From contig DUPR01000023.1 in NCBI GenBank assembly GCA_012838205.1, positions 1 through 16,903 of the forward strand: DNA of 16,903 nt, written 5' to 3'. This document shows, one piece after another, positions 1 through 8,228 of the stretch. The position numbers and the translations under genes are program-made. Position 1 is the stretch's first letter. Each line of letters begins with the position of its first letter. This DNA is from Methanobacterium sp. (GTDB lineage: Archaea > Methanobacteriota > Methanobacteria > Methanobacteriales > Methanobacteriaceae). The notes under the pieces are model-generated. The model saw nothing but the letters and a program-made list of their open reading frames with translations, had not been told where the DNA came from and ran no database searches.

Positions 1-1515
1 AGAAACTTGCAACGAACCTATCTGCACATAATTTGGAAGAACCTTATTCGTCTCAACATAAGACTTGACCCTTCCAGCAGCGCCAATAATATCAGCAATA
101 GTGCACGTAGGCTGCGAATTGGAGGTACTAGAATTGTTGTTAGTAGAAGTGCCATTAGTTGTTGTTGCGGTGTTAGAAGTGGTGTTAGTTGTTGATGGTG
201 TGGTTGTTGTCTGGTGGAAAAACGCCTTGTCAATCAATCCATATCTAAACAGCGCATATCCTGATGCTCCATTGGATATTGCTGATTGTATGTCTTGGTT
301 GATTTCTGATGCGGGTAATTTCACCACGTTACTGTCGCTTTCGTATATTTGTAAACCCGCCACCACTGGTTTGTTTGAATGTTCTACAATCCATTTAGTG
401 GTGGTGCCTATCCATGCTGTGTTCTTGTTGTAGTTTCCCTTGTAGATCATTGGAACAAGGAAATCTAAGTATTTTGAGAGCTCAGCATAGTCCTGGCCAT
501 AATAATAACCATTTACACTGCACTCAGGCATGAGTGAAGCAGAAATGGATATTTTCGGGCTGATGGAATATAATGTTTCATCAACTTTTTTTACAAAGTT
601 GGTGATTGCATCTGTTCCACCAGAATGCTTGTAGGCTGTTCCAGGATAACGTACGTAATCGAGGTGAATTCCGTCGATATCGTAATTTTTAGCTAGGCTT
701 GCAATGTAATTTACCAGTGCATCATTGAAACTCGTGTCTGTAGTTGTTATAGTCTTTGTTGTGTATTCTGTGGTGGTTTTGTAGCTGTAGGACCAGTAGT
801 ACTTCCATTGGTAGTTCCAATAGGATTTCCAGGAGTATCTCCATACTCCTCTGTATTTATACCAACTTTTGTACCAGACCTTATACCAACTTTTATACCA
901 GTTTTTGGTTGCTACTTTCACTGTTTTGGTGTAGGGTACCTTGACTGTGGTTTTGATAGTTTTCCCGAGGGGATCTACCCATTTTCCATTTTCGTCTATG
1001 AAGCAGGAAACCCAGGCATGTACCCTTATTCCAGTTCCGTTTAACTTACTTAGTATGGCTGTCAGGACAGTATTGTAATTGGGAGAAGAAAATCGGTTCG
1101 TCTTGACGAATATATCCGTTATTCCGGCATTTAATAATTCGTTTAGATTCACAGCCGATACTTCATCCGCACTGATCCATAATGCGTGGACATTTTGGAA
1201 TCCATCTGATGCTGCCGCGGTGTTATTTTGAATGGTTTCTGTTCGGTTACTGTTATCTGATGAACTATTCTGAGTACTATTGATAGTTTCTGAAGTATGG
1301 TTTAGTTTTTGATTAGTGTCTGAATCATTAACCACAGAAGTGGTTGTATTCTGAATGGTGTATGTGTTGGTGTTGTTTTCTGTTATTTCACTGACATTGG
1401 TCGTATTCGCGAAATTTTCTGTTGCGGACTGATTTGGGGTGGCATAGATTATATTAGGGGCCAGCATGCCAACTCCAAGTAGGAGCAGCATAACTAGCAG
1501 CAATTGTTGGTTCAA
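1..1515 (-). CDS. Secreted glycosidase-like surface protein with pseudomurein-binding repeat (C-terminus cut by window)
   Basis: The frame is open for 505 codons from a TTG at 1515 to the window edge, so the C-terminus is missing. TTG is chosen because AGGGGG (1528-1523) sits 7 bases upstream; an in-frame ATG eight codons later is the alternative. Residues 2-24 form a hydrophobic signal peptide. Residues 25-105 are Asn/Thr/Ser-rich with many N-x-S/T sequons, as in archaeal surface proteins. From about 108 to 440 there is a TIM-barrel glycosidase-like domain: it opens with HALWIS, has [11 protein letters not shown] at 281-291, and resembles the GHL10/DUF4015 group of putative glycoside hydrolases. 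It is interrupted at 206-245 by a block with Trp every fourth residue. A Thr/Asn/Ser linker (446-470) leads to a pseudomurein-binding repeat starting near 471 ([20 protein letters not shown], then LPNYVQIG). The likely role is a wall-bound enzyme or binding protein; the substrate is unknown. The family assignment comes from motif recognition only. Confidence 0.85.
   Translation of the reverse strand, partial: MNQQLLLVMLLLLGVGMLAPNIIYATPNQSATENFANTTNVSEITENNTNTYTIQNTTTSVVNDSDTNQKLNHTSETINSTQNSSSDNSNRTETIQNNTAAASDGFQNVHALWISADEVSAVNLNELLNAGITDIFVKTNRFSSPNYNTVLTAILSKLNGTGIRVHAWVSCFIDENGKWVDPLGKTIKTTVKVPYTKTVKVATKNWYKSWYKVWYKSWYKYRGVWRYSWKSYWNYQWKYYWSYSYKTTTEYTTKTITTTDTSFNDALVNYIASLAKNYDIDGIHLDYVRYPGTAYKHSGGTDAITNFVKKVDETLYSISPKISISASLMPECSVNGYYYGQDYAELSKYLDFLVPMIYKGNYNKNTAWIGTTTKWIVEHSNKPVVAGLQIYESDSNVVKLPASEINQDIQSAISNGASGYALFRYGLIDKAFFHQTTTTPSTTNTTSNTATTTNGTSTNNNSSTSNSQPTCTIADIIGAAGRVKSYVETNKVLPNYVQIGSLQVS
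781..900 (-). repeat. Trp-tetrad repeat block inside the glycosidase-like gene, with a 12-bp tandem repeat
   Basis: On the coding strand, positions 900 to 853 hold four tandem 12-base units: TGGTATAAAAGT, TGGTATAAGGTC, TGGTACAAAAGT and TGGTATAAATAC. They encode [12 protein letters not shown] and WYKY. After a seven-residue step the pattern resumes more loosely at DNA level, but Trp still recurs every fourth residue (225, 229, 233, 237, 241). The 40 residues contain nine Trp plus many Tyr and Lys. The block is flanked on both sides by Thr/Lys/Val-rich strand-like segments. Confidence 0.9.
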
Positions 1516-1522
1516 TAATATG

Positions 1523-1528
1523 CCCCCT
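1523..1528 (-). promoter_or_regulatory. Ribosome binding site deciding a TTG start
   Basis: AGGGGG on the minus strand lies 7 bases before the TTG at 1515. It fits that start better than the internal ATG 24 bases further in. Confidence 0.65.
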
Positions 1529-1592
1529 CAATGTCTGCTTGTCAGTTGAACACAGATAGATGTTCCTGACACATTAAGATCATCCTTTTGAG

Positions 1593-1602
1593 CATATAAA
1601 TG
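1593..1602 (-). promoter_or_regulatory. Candidate TATA box for the surface protein gene
   Basis: CATTTATATG on the minus strand is a good archaeal TATA-like element. Initiation about 25 bases downstream, near 1570, would give a leader of about 55 bases that contains the ribosome binding site. Position and sequence are the only support. Confidence 0.45.
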
Positions 1603-2144
1603 TTATCATAGATTTTTGGTAAAAAAAACAACCATATAGTCTTTTTCTTGTTTAAAACGTTTGAAATAAGAACTTTTCATCATGAATCCTTTTTTTAATA
1701 TTTATTTTCTGCCAACTCCATCAACTTTCACCAGTTATATCATGACCAGTCTGATTTCACGTCAAGATGTAAATCTCGTCAAATCTTATAACTCCACATG
1801 GATTTCTGTAAAAATTTGTTACTTATTTTAAGAACAATAATAGTAAAGATCAGTAAACATCCGTAAAAATAATATTAAGTCTTTTATTGGAGTTATAGTG
1901 AGAATCATATAAAATTGATACATTTTAAAAAAATTGCCCTCAGTATGCATTAATGAAGAATGTTTTGAATGTCCAATATACAATCTAAAGTGAATTAGAA
2001 TGAATTAAAGTAAAAAAATAGTTAAAAAATTCCAAATTTCCATTATCTGAATAAATATAAGTTTCCATGCCAATTATTATTTCAAGGATAAAAAAGCTAA
2101 AAAAAATTACGCAATTCATTCTATCAGAATGTGGGACACCAAAA

Positions 2145-2151
2145 TTTATAT
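2145..2151 (+). promoter_or_regulatory. Candidate TATA box for a leaderless ThiN transcript
   Basis: TTTATAT, preceded by CCAAAA (2139-2144), is centred 29 bases before the ATG at 2177. That is the spacing expected if transcription starts at or near the A of that ATG. It lies inside the longer frame that could begin at 2129, so it also bears on the start choice. Confidence 0.4.
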
Positions 2152-2176
2152 CCAAAATCATACAAACGCTTTTTAT

Positions 2177-2737
2177 ATGATCCTAGAAAAGATTGAAAGG
2201 GCTTTACAAATACTGGAACAGTCCCCAGAATTTGCAGAAATTATTCCTGAAGTACGTAGCAATATCGTAATGGCCCGAAAGAATGCTCAAACATTAAAAG
2301 ATGTTGCTGGGATACCAGGACGTGTAACTATTGTAAATGGTATGCCCAAAGCTGTTGCCCGGCCTGATTATGGTGTTTCATCCCATATGGCAAGGCTAGT
2401 TATAAGCATTATGAAATATGATCCTGATAAGCGCAGCGCCCTCAATATCAAATATCACCCTAATATAGTGGAGATCTGCCAGAAACTGGGTCTAAAAGTT
2501 TCTAGTTATGATCGCAACAAGGAACCCCCTGAGTTTGCAAAAAAAGAGGGAAGTACCATCCCATGGGGTGTGAAAAATGCCGTAGAAAACCTCAAAGATG
2601 TTCCAGATGTCATATATCACATAGGAGCTTGGGGAAAAGAGCCAATGATCGTTATTGTCGGTGAAAACCCTGTAGAAGTGGCTAAAATGGCAATATGCAT
2701 TGCTAAACTTTATCTTAACACAATTGATAAGTTTTAG
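2177..2737 (+). CDS. Stand-alone ThiN-domain protein (thiamine-phosphate synthase family)
   Basis: The product is a 186-residue single-domain protein of the ThiN family. In archaea this domain usually forms the C-terminal half of ThiD-ThiN, joining hydroxymethylpyrimidine pyrophosphate and thiazole phosphate to make thiamine phosphate, or the sensor half of the regulator ThiR. Recognisable pieces are SNIVMA near the N-terminus, DVAGIPGRV, the block [26 protein letters not shown], and the late GSTIPWGV and [15 protein letters not shown] segments. There is no ThiD domain and no helix-turn-helix, and no other thiamine gene nearby. The frame could start at ATG 2129, but residues 1-16 of that version look non-conserved and neither ATG has a ribosome binding site; the TATA-like box at 2145 fits a leaderless start at 2177. 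Whether it is an enzyme or a ligand-binding paralogue cannot be settled here. Confidence 0.8.
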   Translation: MILEKIERALQILEQSPEFAEIIPEVRSNIVMARKNAQTLKDVAGIPGRVTIVNGMPKAVARPDYGVSSHMARLVISIMKYDPDKRSALNIKYHPNIVEICQKLGLKVSSYDRNKEPPEFAKKEGSTIPWGVKNAVENLKDVPDVIYHIGAWGKEPMIVIVGENPVEVAKMAICIAKLYLNTIDKF

Positions 2738-3074
2738 TGCTGAAAAACTGTTTTTTAAAAATAGTAATCTTGTTTTAAGTATACTGCGAATTCTATGAAA
2801 AAAAATCGATTTTCAACACCATAATCTAGTATAGAAATTATATTATAATACAAAGGTAATATATGGGCTATAATTAGAATAAGATTAAAAAAAAAGACAA
2901 TTAAATCAATAAAAATATAAAATAGGATATTGGAAAAATAAAAATAAAATCATTATATGTTTAAAATTGAATTATTATCCAATAATGTTGATAAAATACT
3001 AATAAAAAAATTATTTGGAATTAGTAAATAAATAGCGTATAATTATAATCACTCCTAATTGTTGAGGGATCATA
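2738..3074. other. Very AT-rich intergenic region
   Basis: This 337-base spacer is largely A and T. A T-run just after the ThiN stop (2751-2756) may end that transcript. TAAATAAATAG near 3025-3035 could be the TATA box of the next gene, with a short leader carrying GAGGG at 3064-3068, 6 bases before its ATG. I see no reading frame, RNA gene or strong hairpin. Confidence 0.6.
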
Positions 3075-4079
3075 ATGCATTATGAAATGTATGAAGAGAT
3101 GATGGAACAACCTACCTCTTTAGAGAAGACAATTAATGCTGAAAAATCTCATATGAAAGAAATAAGTGAGAAATTCAGAGAATTTGACAAGATATATATG
3201 GTAGGGTGCGGAAGCTCTCTATCAACTTGTTTTTCAGCTAATGATGCCATGAAAATGGTATCTGACCGTAACTTGGAAGTATTTACTGGTTATGAATTTT
3301 TTTACCATAAAAAACTCCGTAACAAAGATGTAGGAGTTATTTTAACATCCCAGTCAGGAGAAACAGCTGATACCTTAGCTGCCATGAGAAAAGCTCAAAA
3401 AGAGGGCATTTACACCGTTTCAATTGTTAACGAAGCAGAAAGCACTTTAATGAAAGAGTCTGATGATGCTGTTTTAACTCTTTGTGGTCGAGAAAATGCT
3501 ATACTGGGCACAAAAACATATATGACCCAATTAATGAGCTTGTACCATATACTTTTCCATATGGAAGACTCTTCTCTTGCCAGCAATGTTCTTGCAGATA
3601 TGAAAAAAATTCCTACAATCACCAAAGAGCTTTTAAATAAAACTGAAGAAGAAAATAAAGTTTTGGCCAAAAAATACGCAGATTATGACATATTTTATGC
3701 AATGGGAAGCGGTCCCAACTATGGTTTGGCTTATAAACTAGCCATGACCATGTTTATGGAAGGGGCTCTAAAACATGCTTGTCCTTTATACTCTGGAGAA
3801 TTCCGCCATGGTCTTATTGAAAGAGTGGAAGAAAATATTCCAGTTGTTTTTCTAGATGCAGGATATCCTGGAGATGAATTCACATATAAATCAATCGATT
3901 TTTCCAATAAAGTTGGTGCAGAAAATATAATATATCGAATGCAAGATTATGCAGATATTAATCCCCTATTATCACCATTTATACTAGTAATTCCTTTAGA
4001 ATGGTTCATTTATTACTTGGCACACTATAATGGAGAAGATCCAGGTAGCACAAGACATATAGGGAAGGTAAGATACTGA
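3075..4079 (+). CDS. Double-SIS-domain sugar-phosphate isomerase/deaminase-like protein
   Basis: The 334-residue protein holds two SIS domains, about residues 30-165 and 200-325. These domains bind phosphosugars. The first has GCGSS (44-48) and the signature SQSGET (92-97); the second has GSGPNYG (211-217) and MEGALKHA (228-235), followed by GEFRHG (241-246) with Glu and His where this family places active-site residues. The layout matches the isomerase half of GlmS and the smaller AgaS/FrlB-type enzymes. It lacks the glutaminase domain of GlmS, and it ends in RHIGKVRY rather than the GlmS tail. GAGGG 6 bases before the ATG supports the start. It stands alone on its strand, so context gives no substrate. 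A role with an amino- or keto-sugar phosphate, possibly for wall glycans, is inference. Confidence 0.82.
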   Translation: MHYEMYEEMMEQPTSLEKTINAEKSHMKEISEKFREFDKIYMVGCGSSLSTCFSANDAMKMVSDRNLEVFTGYEFFYHKKLRNKDVGVILTSQSGETADTLAAMRKAQKEGIYTVSIVNEAESTLMKESDDAVLTLCGRENAILGTKTYMTQLMSLYHILFHMEDSSLASNVLADMKKIPTITKELLNKTEEENKVLAKKYADYDIFYAMGSGPNYGLAYKLAMTMFMEGALKHACPLYSGEFRHGLIERVEENIPVVFLDAGYPGDEFTYKSIDFSNKVGAENIIYRMQDYADINPLLSPFILVIPLEWFIYYLAHYNGEDPGSTRHIGKVRY

Positions 4080-4098
4080 ATTTCAAAATTGAATAGAA

Positions 4099-4115
4099 TT
4101 TTTTAAAAATTTTTT
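4099..4115 (+). terminator. T-run terminator after the SIS gene
   Basis: Two runs of six T (4099-4104 and 4110-4115) follow the stop codon by about 20-35 bases. T-rich tracts of this kind are enough for termination in many archaea. Confidence 0.45.
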
Positions 4116-4165
4116 AAAAAAAAAGCGTAATATTAGGAAAAAATCAAGAAAAAAAGATGAAATAT

Positions 4166-4189
4166 CTGGGAAACGAGTATTGTTCCCAG
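4166..4189 (-). terminator. Hairpin terminator between convergent SIS and Hsp20 genes
   Basis: CTGGGAA (4166-4172) and TTCCCAG (4183-4189) form a perfect 7-bp stem around a 10-base loop, three bases past the Hsp20 stop. Read on the minus strand it is followed by T-rich sequence (complement of 4141-4155). The stem is symmetric and could also block plus-strand read-through. Confidence 0.65.
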
Positions 4190-4191
4190 AA

Positions 4192-4767
4192 CTATTTAAT
4201 TTCCAGTTTTTTGCTTTCTGCAACTTTTTTAGGAAGTTTTATGACAAGCATTGCATTTTCAAAATTGGCACTGGCCTCTTTGATTTTAATCTCATAGGGC
4301 AATTCCAAATTTCGCACGACTTCACCAAATCCTCTTTCCCGTTTAATGTAATTTATTCCTTCACCCTCCATTCCTTCGGGGAAGGTAACTGTGATGGTTA
4401 CAGATTCATTTGTTATATCAACAGATAAATTGTCTTTTTCAACACCTGGAAGGTCAGCAATGATAATAAATTCAGTAGGTGTGCTTATTAGATCAACATA
4501 AGGGGTGGTAGGCGTACTGTACTCTGTAATTGTCTTCCCAAATTCTTCCTGTTTTTCTCGTAAAGTACTCAATACATCATTAACCATCTTCTCAGCAGTG
4601 GCACGTAATTCTTCACCCTTATCTGAAACTGTGTCCTTAGCTTCAGAAGCTTTTTGTTTTACTTCCTCACTTTTTTCTGAAACAGAGTCTTTAACTTCCG
4701 CTGCTTTGGAAATGATTTCTTCTTTTGTGTCTTTATTCTTAGTATCTAATCTTTTCTTTTTATCCAT
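4192..4767 (-). CDS. Small heat shock protein (Hsp20/alpha-crystallin) with an LEA-like N-terminal repeat region
   Basis: The C-terminal half (about residues 89-180 of 191) is an alpha-crystallin domain: [15 protein letters not shown] at 104-118, [13 protein letters not shown] at 145-157 and AMLVIKLPK at 172-180. It ends with LEI at 188-190, which fits the I/L-x-I tail motif that docks between subunits. Such proteins are ATP-independent holdases that bind unfolding proteins in the cytoplasm. The first 80 residues are unusual: strongly charged, rich in Lys, Glu, Ala and Ser, and roughly periodic in 11 residues ([33 protein letters not shown]), resembling group-3 LEA or apolipoprotein-type amphipathic helices rather than the usual short hydrophobic N-terminus. 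GAGGG (4778-4774) lies 6 bases before the ATG. Confidence 0.92.
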   Translation of the reverse strand: MDKKKRLDTKNKDTKEEIISKAAEVKDSVSEKSEEVKQKASEAKDTVSDKGEELRATAEKMVNDVLSTLREKQEEFGKTITEYSTPTTPYVDLISTPTEFIIIADLPGVEKDNLSVDITNESVTITVTFPEGMEGEGINYIKRERGFGEVVRNLELPYEIKIKEASANFENAMLVIKLPKKVAESKKLEIK

Positions 4768-4900
4768 TCAAATCCCTCTCATCCCATAATTAATCCAAGT
4801 CAGATGCTTTTTGCTGCAATCTGGAGTTCAAATTTTATTTATCCATGAACATGATATTCTCCGTGAACTTGAAATAATACTTTTAACAAGAATTGCTTTC

Positions 4901-5908
4901 CTATTTAGCCCTGATTTTCCTGTTGAATTCTTGAAGTTTTTCAACTATCAATGATATGCCAGTACCCTCAGATGCAGCGACCATAAGTAGCTCTTCATCA
5001 ATATCAATATGTTCTTTAATGTACTTAACATTTTCTTCATCTTCCACCAAGTCCATTTTATTTGAAAGTGGAAGGATGGGAATATTCTTGAATATTTTTT
5101 TTATTTCCCAGTAAAGGTTTATTTGATTTTCTACATGAAATCCTGATGTTTGAGAGGGATCAAATATAAATAAAATCAAATCTGCTAAGTGTTCCAATGC
5201 TACCATGGCATTTAGCTCTATTGGATTCATATCCTGCACTGGACGATCCAATAAACCAGGAGTGTCTATAATTTGATATTTCTGCCAACGTAACTCGAAA
5301 TGTCCAATTTGAATACCTTTAGTGGTAAAAGGATAATCAGCAACTTCAGGTTCGGCATTGGTAATTTGTCGAAGGAGTGTTGATTTTCCGACATTGGGAA
5401 ATCCGGCAATAACTGCAGTGGTGGCTTCAACATCCACAGTGGGAATATTACGCAGTTTTTGCCTGGCAAAATTTAAAAAATCAAGTTCTTCACTGATACG
5501 GTTCACAACAGAAGCTATTCTGCCAAATGCTGCTCTTCGAATTTGTGCAGCGTCTTCTGGAGGTGATCTTCTTATGCGATGTGTGTACTGGTTCTGCAAT
5601 TTTTCCAATACACCATTAGCCCAGTTCAATGCTCCCAAAGACTTTTTAAGATCATCAACTCCCACTGCCACATCAATGTAGTCCTGATAGAACATGGAAA
5701 GTTCCTCAATGTGGGGTGTTTTCTCCAGAATATCTTCAAAAGTTTCCCTAATAACTTGACAAGCTGTTTGGACTCTTACTTCTTCAATTCGTTTTGATTT
5801 TTTCTGACGGTGAATCTTTGATGTGCGAACCTTGGCTGCGGCCTTTTTCGCACGTCGAAATCCCTTATCGAGCACTTCATCAGGTGTAGGTATGTTAGGT
5901 AAAAACAT
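4901..5908 (-). CDS. NOG1-family GTP-binding protein (ribosome biogenesis GTPase)
   Basis: The 335-residue protein has an N-terminal helical region (about 1-160) and then a GTPase domain of the OBG/NOG1 type. Visible are G1 GFPNVGKS (169-176), a G2 candidate Thr in YPFTTKG (192-198), G3 DTPG (215-218), G4 NKMD (283-286) and a G5-like AAS (311-313). The N-terminus, with [16 protein letters not shown] and many Lys/Arg, matches NOG1, which in eukaryotes acts in 60S subunit assembly; the archaeal members are shorter, as here, and presumably bind the large subunit or its rRNA. The ATG has no strong ribosome binding site, only GTGAT 4 bases upstream. The 119-base gap to AMMECR1 is T/A-rich and includes CTTATTTATACC (minus strand, 5990-5979) as a possible separate promoter. 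Confidence 0.9.
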   Translation of the reverse strand: MFLPNIPTPDEVLDKGFRRAKKAAAKVRTSKIHRQKKSKRIEEVRVQTACQVIRETFEDILEKTPHIEELSMFYQDYIDVAVGVDDLKKSLGALNWANGVLEKLQNQYTHRIRRSPPEDAAQIRRAAFGRIASVVNRISEELDFLNFARQKLRNIPTVDVEATTAVIAGFPNVGKSTLLRQITNAEPEVADYPFTTKGIQIGHFELRWQKYQIIDTPGLLDRPVQDMNPIELNAMVALEHLADLILFIFDPSQTSGFHVENQINLYWEIKKIFKNIPILPLSNKMDLVEDEENVKYIKEHIDIDEELLMVAASEGTGISLIVEKLQEFNRKIRAK

Positions 5909-6027
5909 TAAATCACATTTTTTTAAAAGATTTTAAAAAATTTTATAAAATTTTTTTTTTTGGATTCTATTTTTAAGGTATAAATAAGTAATAATCTCAT
6001 TTTTTTTAGACTTGATGTAAAAGATAT

Positions 6028-6588
6028 TTATTCATTGAATATTTGAGATTGGAAGCTATAAATTTTCACTCCATCTTGTAACCAGCAATCAGGAGATAAT
6101 CCTGCTTTCATGCAAGTGTTGGCCAGAAATTCTTCAGTGTCCCACTTCCATTCCACAGGAACTTGAGGAAGAAGCAAACCGCGGTAAACTCCCATTTCAA
6201 CAATAAGGCCATCTTCGCCCAGTTTGATTTTTTTCAAATAGTCGATCGGTTTTTGAACTGACATTAGGACTGGTTTGGTAAGAACACTCACCTCCACTTG
6301 GATAAGTTTCATCTCATCTGGCGTTACTCTGGGAAAACGGGGGTCACCAGTAGCTGCACCGATGGCAACTTCTATAACTGCCTCTGTCAAGGGTTTAATT
6401 GGTTCGGGAAATCCAATGCAACCCCTTAATTCCCCATCTCGGTGGAGTGTGACAAAAACACCCCTTTCCTCTTTTAAGTGAGGGTTAATATCTTGAGGAA
6501 CATTTATGATCCTTCCATCGTTTAAGTAAGTTTCAATTGCAGATCTGGCTAATTTTACCAGAAACTGTCCATCATCAGTATTTATCAT
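6028..6588 (-). CDS. AMMECR1-domain protein
   Basis: The 186-residue protein is a full-length AMMECR1 family member. The hallmark [10 protein letters not shown] is at residues 54-63, followed by [24 protein letters not shown] sequence around 75-93 and [21 protein letters not shown] (about 129-149, described here as the conserved C-terminal half) with a Cys near 159. The family is widespread in archaea and eukaryotes; its biochemical function is not established. In many prokaryotes it occurs with Memo and a radical SAM protein, neither of which is here. Its ATG directly follows the TAA stop of tldD (TAAATG), so it is very probably cotranscribed and translationally coupled with tldD. Confidence 0.92.
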   Translation of the reverse strand: MINTDDGQFLVKLARSAIETYLNDGRIINVPQDINPHLKEERGVFVTLHRDGELRGCIGFPEPIKPLTEAVIEVAIGAATGDPRFPRVTPDEMKLIQVEVSVLTKPVLMSVQKPIDYLKKIKLGEDGLIVEMGVYRGLLLPQVPVEWKWDTEEFLANTCMKAGLSPDCWLQDGVKIYSFQSQIFNE

Positions 6589-7962
6589 TTACTGGGCACC
6601 ACCTACTGTTGCTTGGCTGACCCTGGTGTGAGGCCCTCCATCTCCGACAGGAGCGGTTTGTCCAGCTTTACCACAAAATCCAACCCCCATGTGGAAATCC
6701 GAACCAACAGCATCCACTTTTTGCAGTATTTCTAGTATGTTGCCTGAAAGAGAAACATCTCGAAGTGGATCTGTTACTTCCCCATTTTCAATCATAAATG
6801 ATTCAGCAGCATTAAACTGGAAAACACCTTTGCCAGTGTCTACTTGACCACCTCTAGACCCTTTAAGGTATATTCCATTTTTTATATCCTCAACGAGCTC
6901 ATCAAAATTCATCTTTCCAGGTTTAAGGTAAGTATTGCTCATACGAACAATAGGTTGGTCTCCAATTCCTGAACGTGCATTCCCACTGGACTGGATATTT
7001 AGTTTAGCAGCAGTTTCCCTGGAGCTTAAAAGAGATACTAATTTCCCTTCATCGACTAATACATTTTTACTCACTTTTACTCCCTCCGCATCGTAGGCAT
7101 AGTATCCGAATGCATCCATACTGGCATCATCGATGATAGTAACTAGAGGTGATCCAATCTGGGCTCCGATTTTACCTTTAAGAATTGAATCATTCTGAAG
7201 TATGAGGTCAGCCTCAGATGCATGACCTAATGCTTCGTGGATGAAAACACCAGTGAGTTCTGAATCCATTATTATGGGAAAGCGTCCTGACGGCGGAAGA
7301 TTAGCATCTAGTAGTCTTATTGCCTTATTAGCAGCAGTTCTTCCCATTAATTCCAGATCCTCTTTTTCAATAACCTCAAACCCCTTGGCACCACCAGTAC
7401 TTTTATGTCCAAACTGAATGCCATTTTCTGATGCTGCCACTGCATTCAGAAACAGGGCCACCCGATTTTCTTCCATTTGTATTGATGACCCTTCTGAGTT
7501 CAAAAAATAAGTGGTGCCTTCAGTGTCAACGTAGTTGACTGTGGTGCTTACCACTTTTTCCAAGTTAGCTGCTTGTTCAACCTCAGTCATGGCCAATTTT
7601 TTATCTTCAAGAGGAACATCAGAAAGTTTAATCCGAGCATTGGACCTTACTTTGTCAGTTCTAATTTCTGCGGGAGCTAGTTCAACATCACTGGAAAGAG
7701 AGTTGGCCAGTTTCAAGGCAGATTCAATTAGATTATCCAGCCGATTTAACTGGTTAGTATATGAAAACCCCCATGCACCATGTTTTAAAACACGCAAACA
7801 TATACCTTGATCTGAACCTGATCGTATCTCCTGGATTTTTCCATCTTTCATAACAATTACAGTGTTATCACTCTCATTGACTCTTATATCCGCATAGTCT
7901 ACATGTTTTTCAACTGACTTTAATGTTTTATCCAGTAAGTCCAGATCTAACTCTTTTCTCAT
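6589..7962 (-). CDS. tldD: TldD-type metalloprotease (TldD/PmbA family)
   Basis: This 457-residue protein belongs to the TldD/PmbA family. The zinc-binding motif HEALGH lies at 242-247 in the context [15 protein letters not shown], and a Cys at 430 in GFCGK is in the place of the third metal ligand of bacterial TldD, so this is the catalytic subunit and not the inactive TldE/PmbA partner. In bacteria TldD/E degrades unfolded peptides and trims modified peptides such as microcin B17. The archaeal substrate is unknown. No TldE-like partner is in the window, so it is encoded elsewhere or the protein acts alone. GGAG (7971-7968) lies 5 bases before the ATG. Its stop abuts the AMMECR1 start. Confidence 0.93.
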   Translation of the reverse strand: MRKELDLDLLDKTLKSVEKHVDYADIRVNESDNTVIVMKDGKIQEIRSGSDQGICLRVLKHGAWGFSYTNQLNRLDNLIESALKLANSLSSDVELAPAEIRTDKVRSNARIKLSDVPLEDKKLAMTEVEQAANLEKVVSTTVNYVDTEGTTYFLNSEGSSIQMEENRVALFLNAVAASENGIQFGHKSTGGAKGFEVIEKEDLELMGRTAANKAIRLLDANLPPSGRFPIIMDSELTGVFIHEALGHASEADLILQNDSILKGKIGAQIGSPLVTIIDDASMDAFGYYAYDAEGVKVSKNVLVDEGKLVSLLSSRETAAKLNIQSSGNARSGIGDQPIVRMSNTYLKPGKMNFDELVEDIKNGIYLKGSRGGQVDTGKGVFQFNAAESFMIENGEVTDPLRDVSLSGNILEILQKVDAVGSDFHMGVGFCGKAGQTAPVGDGGPHTRVSQATVGGAQ

Positions 7963-7990
7963 GGTATCTCCATTTTTGATATGATCTTCA

Positions 7991-8000
7991 TGACATATAA
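7991..8000 (-). promoter_or_regulatory. Weak candidate TATA box for tldD
   Basis: TTATATGTCA on the minus strand lies 29-38 bases upstream of the tldD ATG. It would give a leader of only about 10 bases, just enough to include the GGAG. It sits in the 266-base spacer shared with the divergent DUF39 gene. Confidence 0.3.
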
Positions 8001-8150
8001 TTTTATGATATTATTTTTTATTATGGTTTAACAAATAATTAGTTAAGATTAGAGATTTTATTGTTAAGGTTATAATATATGAATTTAAGTATGAATTTAG
8101 GGCAGAATTATAAATTATTATCCGAAAAAAATATGATATACAATAGTTCT

Positions 8151-8160
8151 GTTTAAATAG
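8151..8160 (+). promoter_or_regulatory. Candidate TATA box for the homocysteine synthesis genes
   Basis: GTTTAAATAG matches the archaeal TATA consensus well. Initiation near 8183 would give a leader of about 45 bases before the GTG at 8229. Confidence 0.45.
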
Positions 8161-8228
8161 CTTAGAAATCATAAATGTTATGTCATTCCCTTGATAATAC
8201 TTTTATTATTTATTAAAAAGCACCGGTT

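Larger units (their letters stand above)
1516..2128. other. AT-rich intergenic region, divergent promoters
   Basis: This spacer of over 600 bases separates the minus-strand surface protein from the plus-strand ThiN gene. It holds the TATA-like box at 1593-1602 and a weaker one, ATAAATATAA, at 2051-2060. I see no convincing reading frame, tRNA, box C/D RNA or strong hairpin. Short imperfect direct repeats such as CGTCAAGAT/CGTCAAATC near 1760-1785 are not distinctive. Confidence 0.6.

Noticed and set aside
65..433. Plus-strand 122-codon frame over the surface protein gene, and similar plus-strand frames at 756-1044
   Set aside because: They are shadows of the continuous minus-strand frame with signal peptide, barrel motifs and wall-binding repeat; their Val/Leu/Tyr-rich composition comes from complementing Thr/Asn and Trp/Tyr codons.
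1..1515. Possible pseudogene, because no closed long frame exists in this stretch
   Set aside because: Reading each codon on the minus strand shows no internal stop; the frame is open only because the stop lies beyond the left edge.
1740..2040. Possible CRISPR-like or phased repeats in the first spacer
   Set aside because: The repeats are short, imperfect and irregularly spaced, as expected in AT-rich DNA.
4180..4428. Plus-strand frames opposite the Hsp20 gene (also 4505-4789)
   Set aside because: The minus-strand frame has a clear alpha-crystallin domain and ribosome binding site; the plus frames are complements without motifs.
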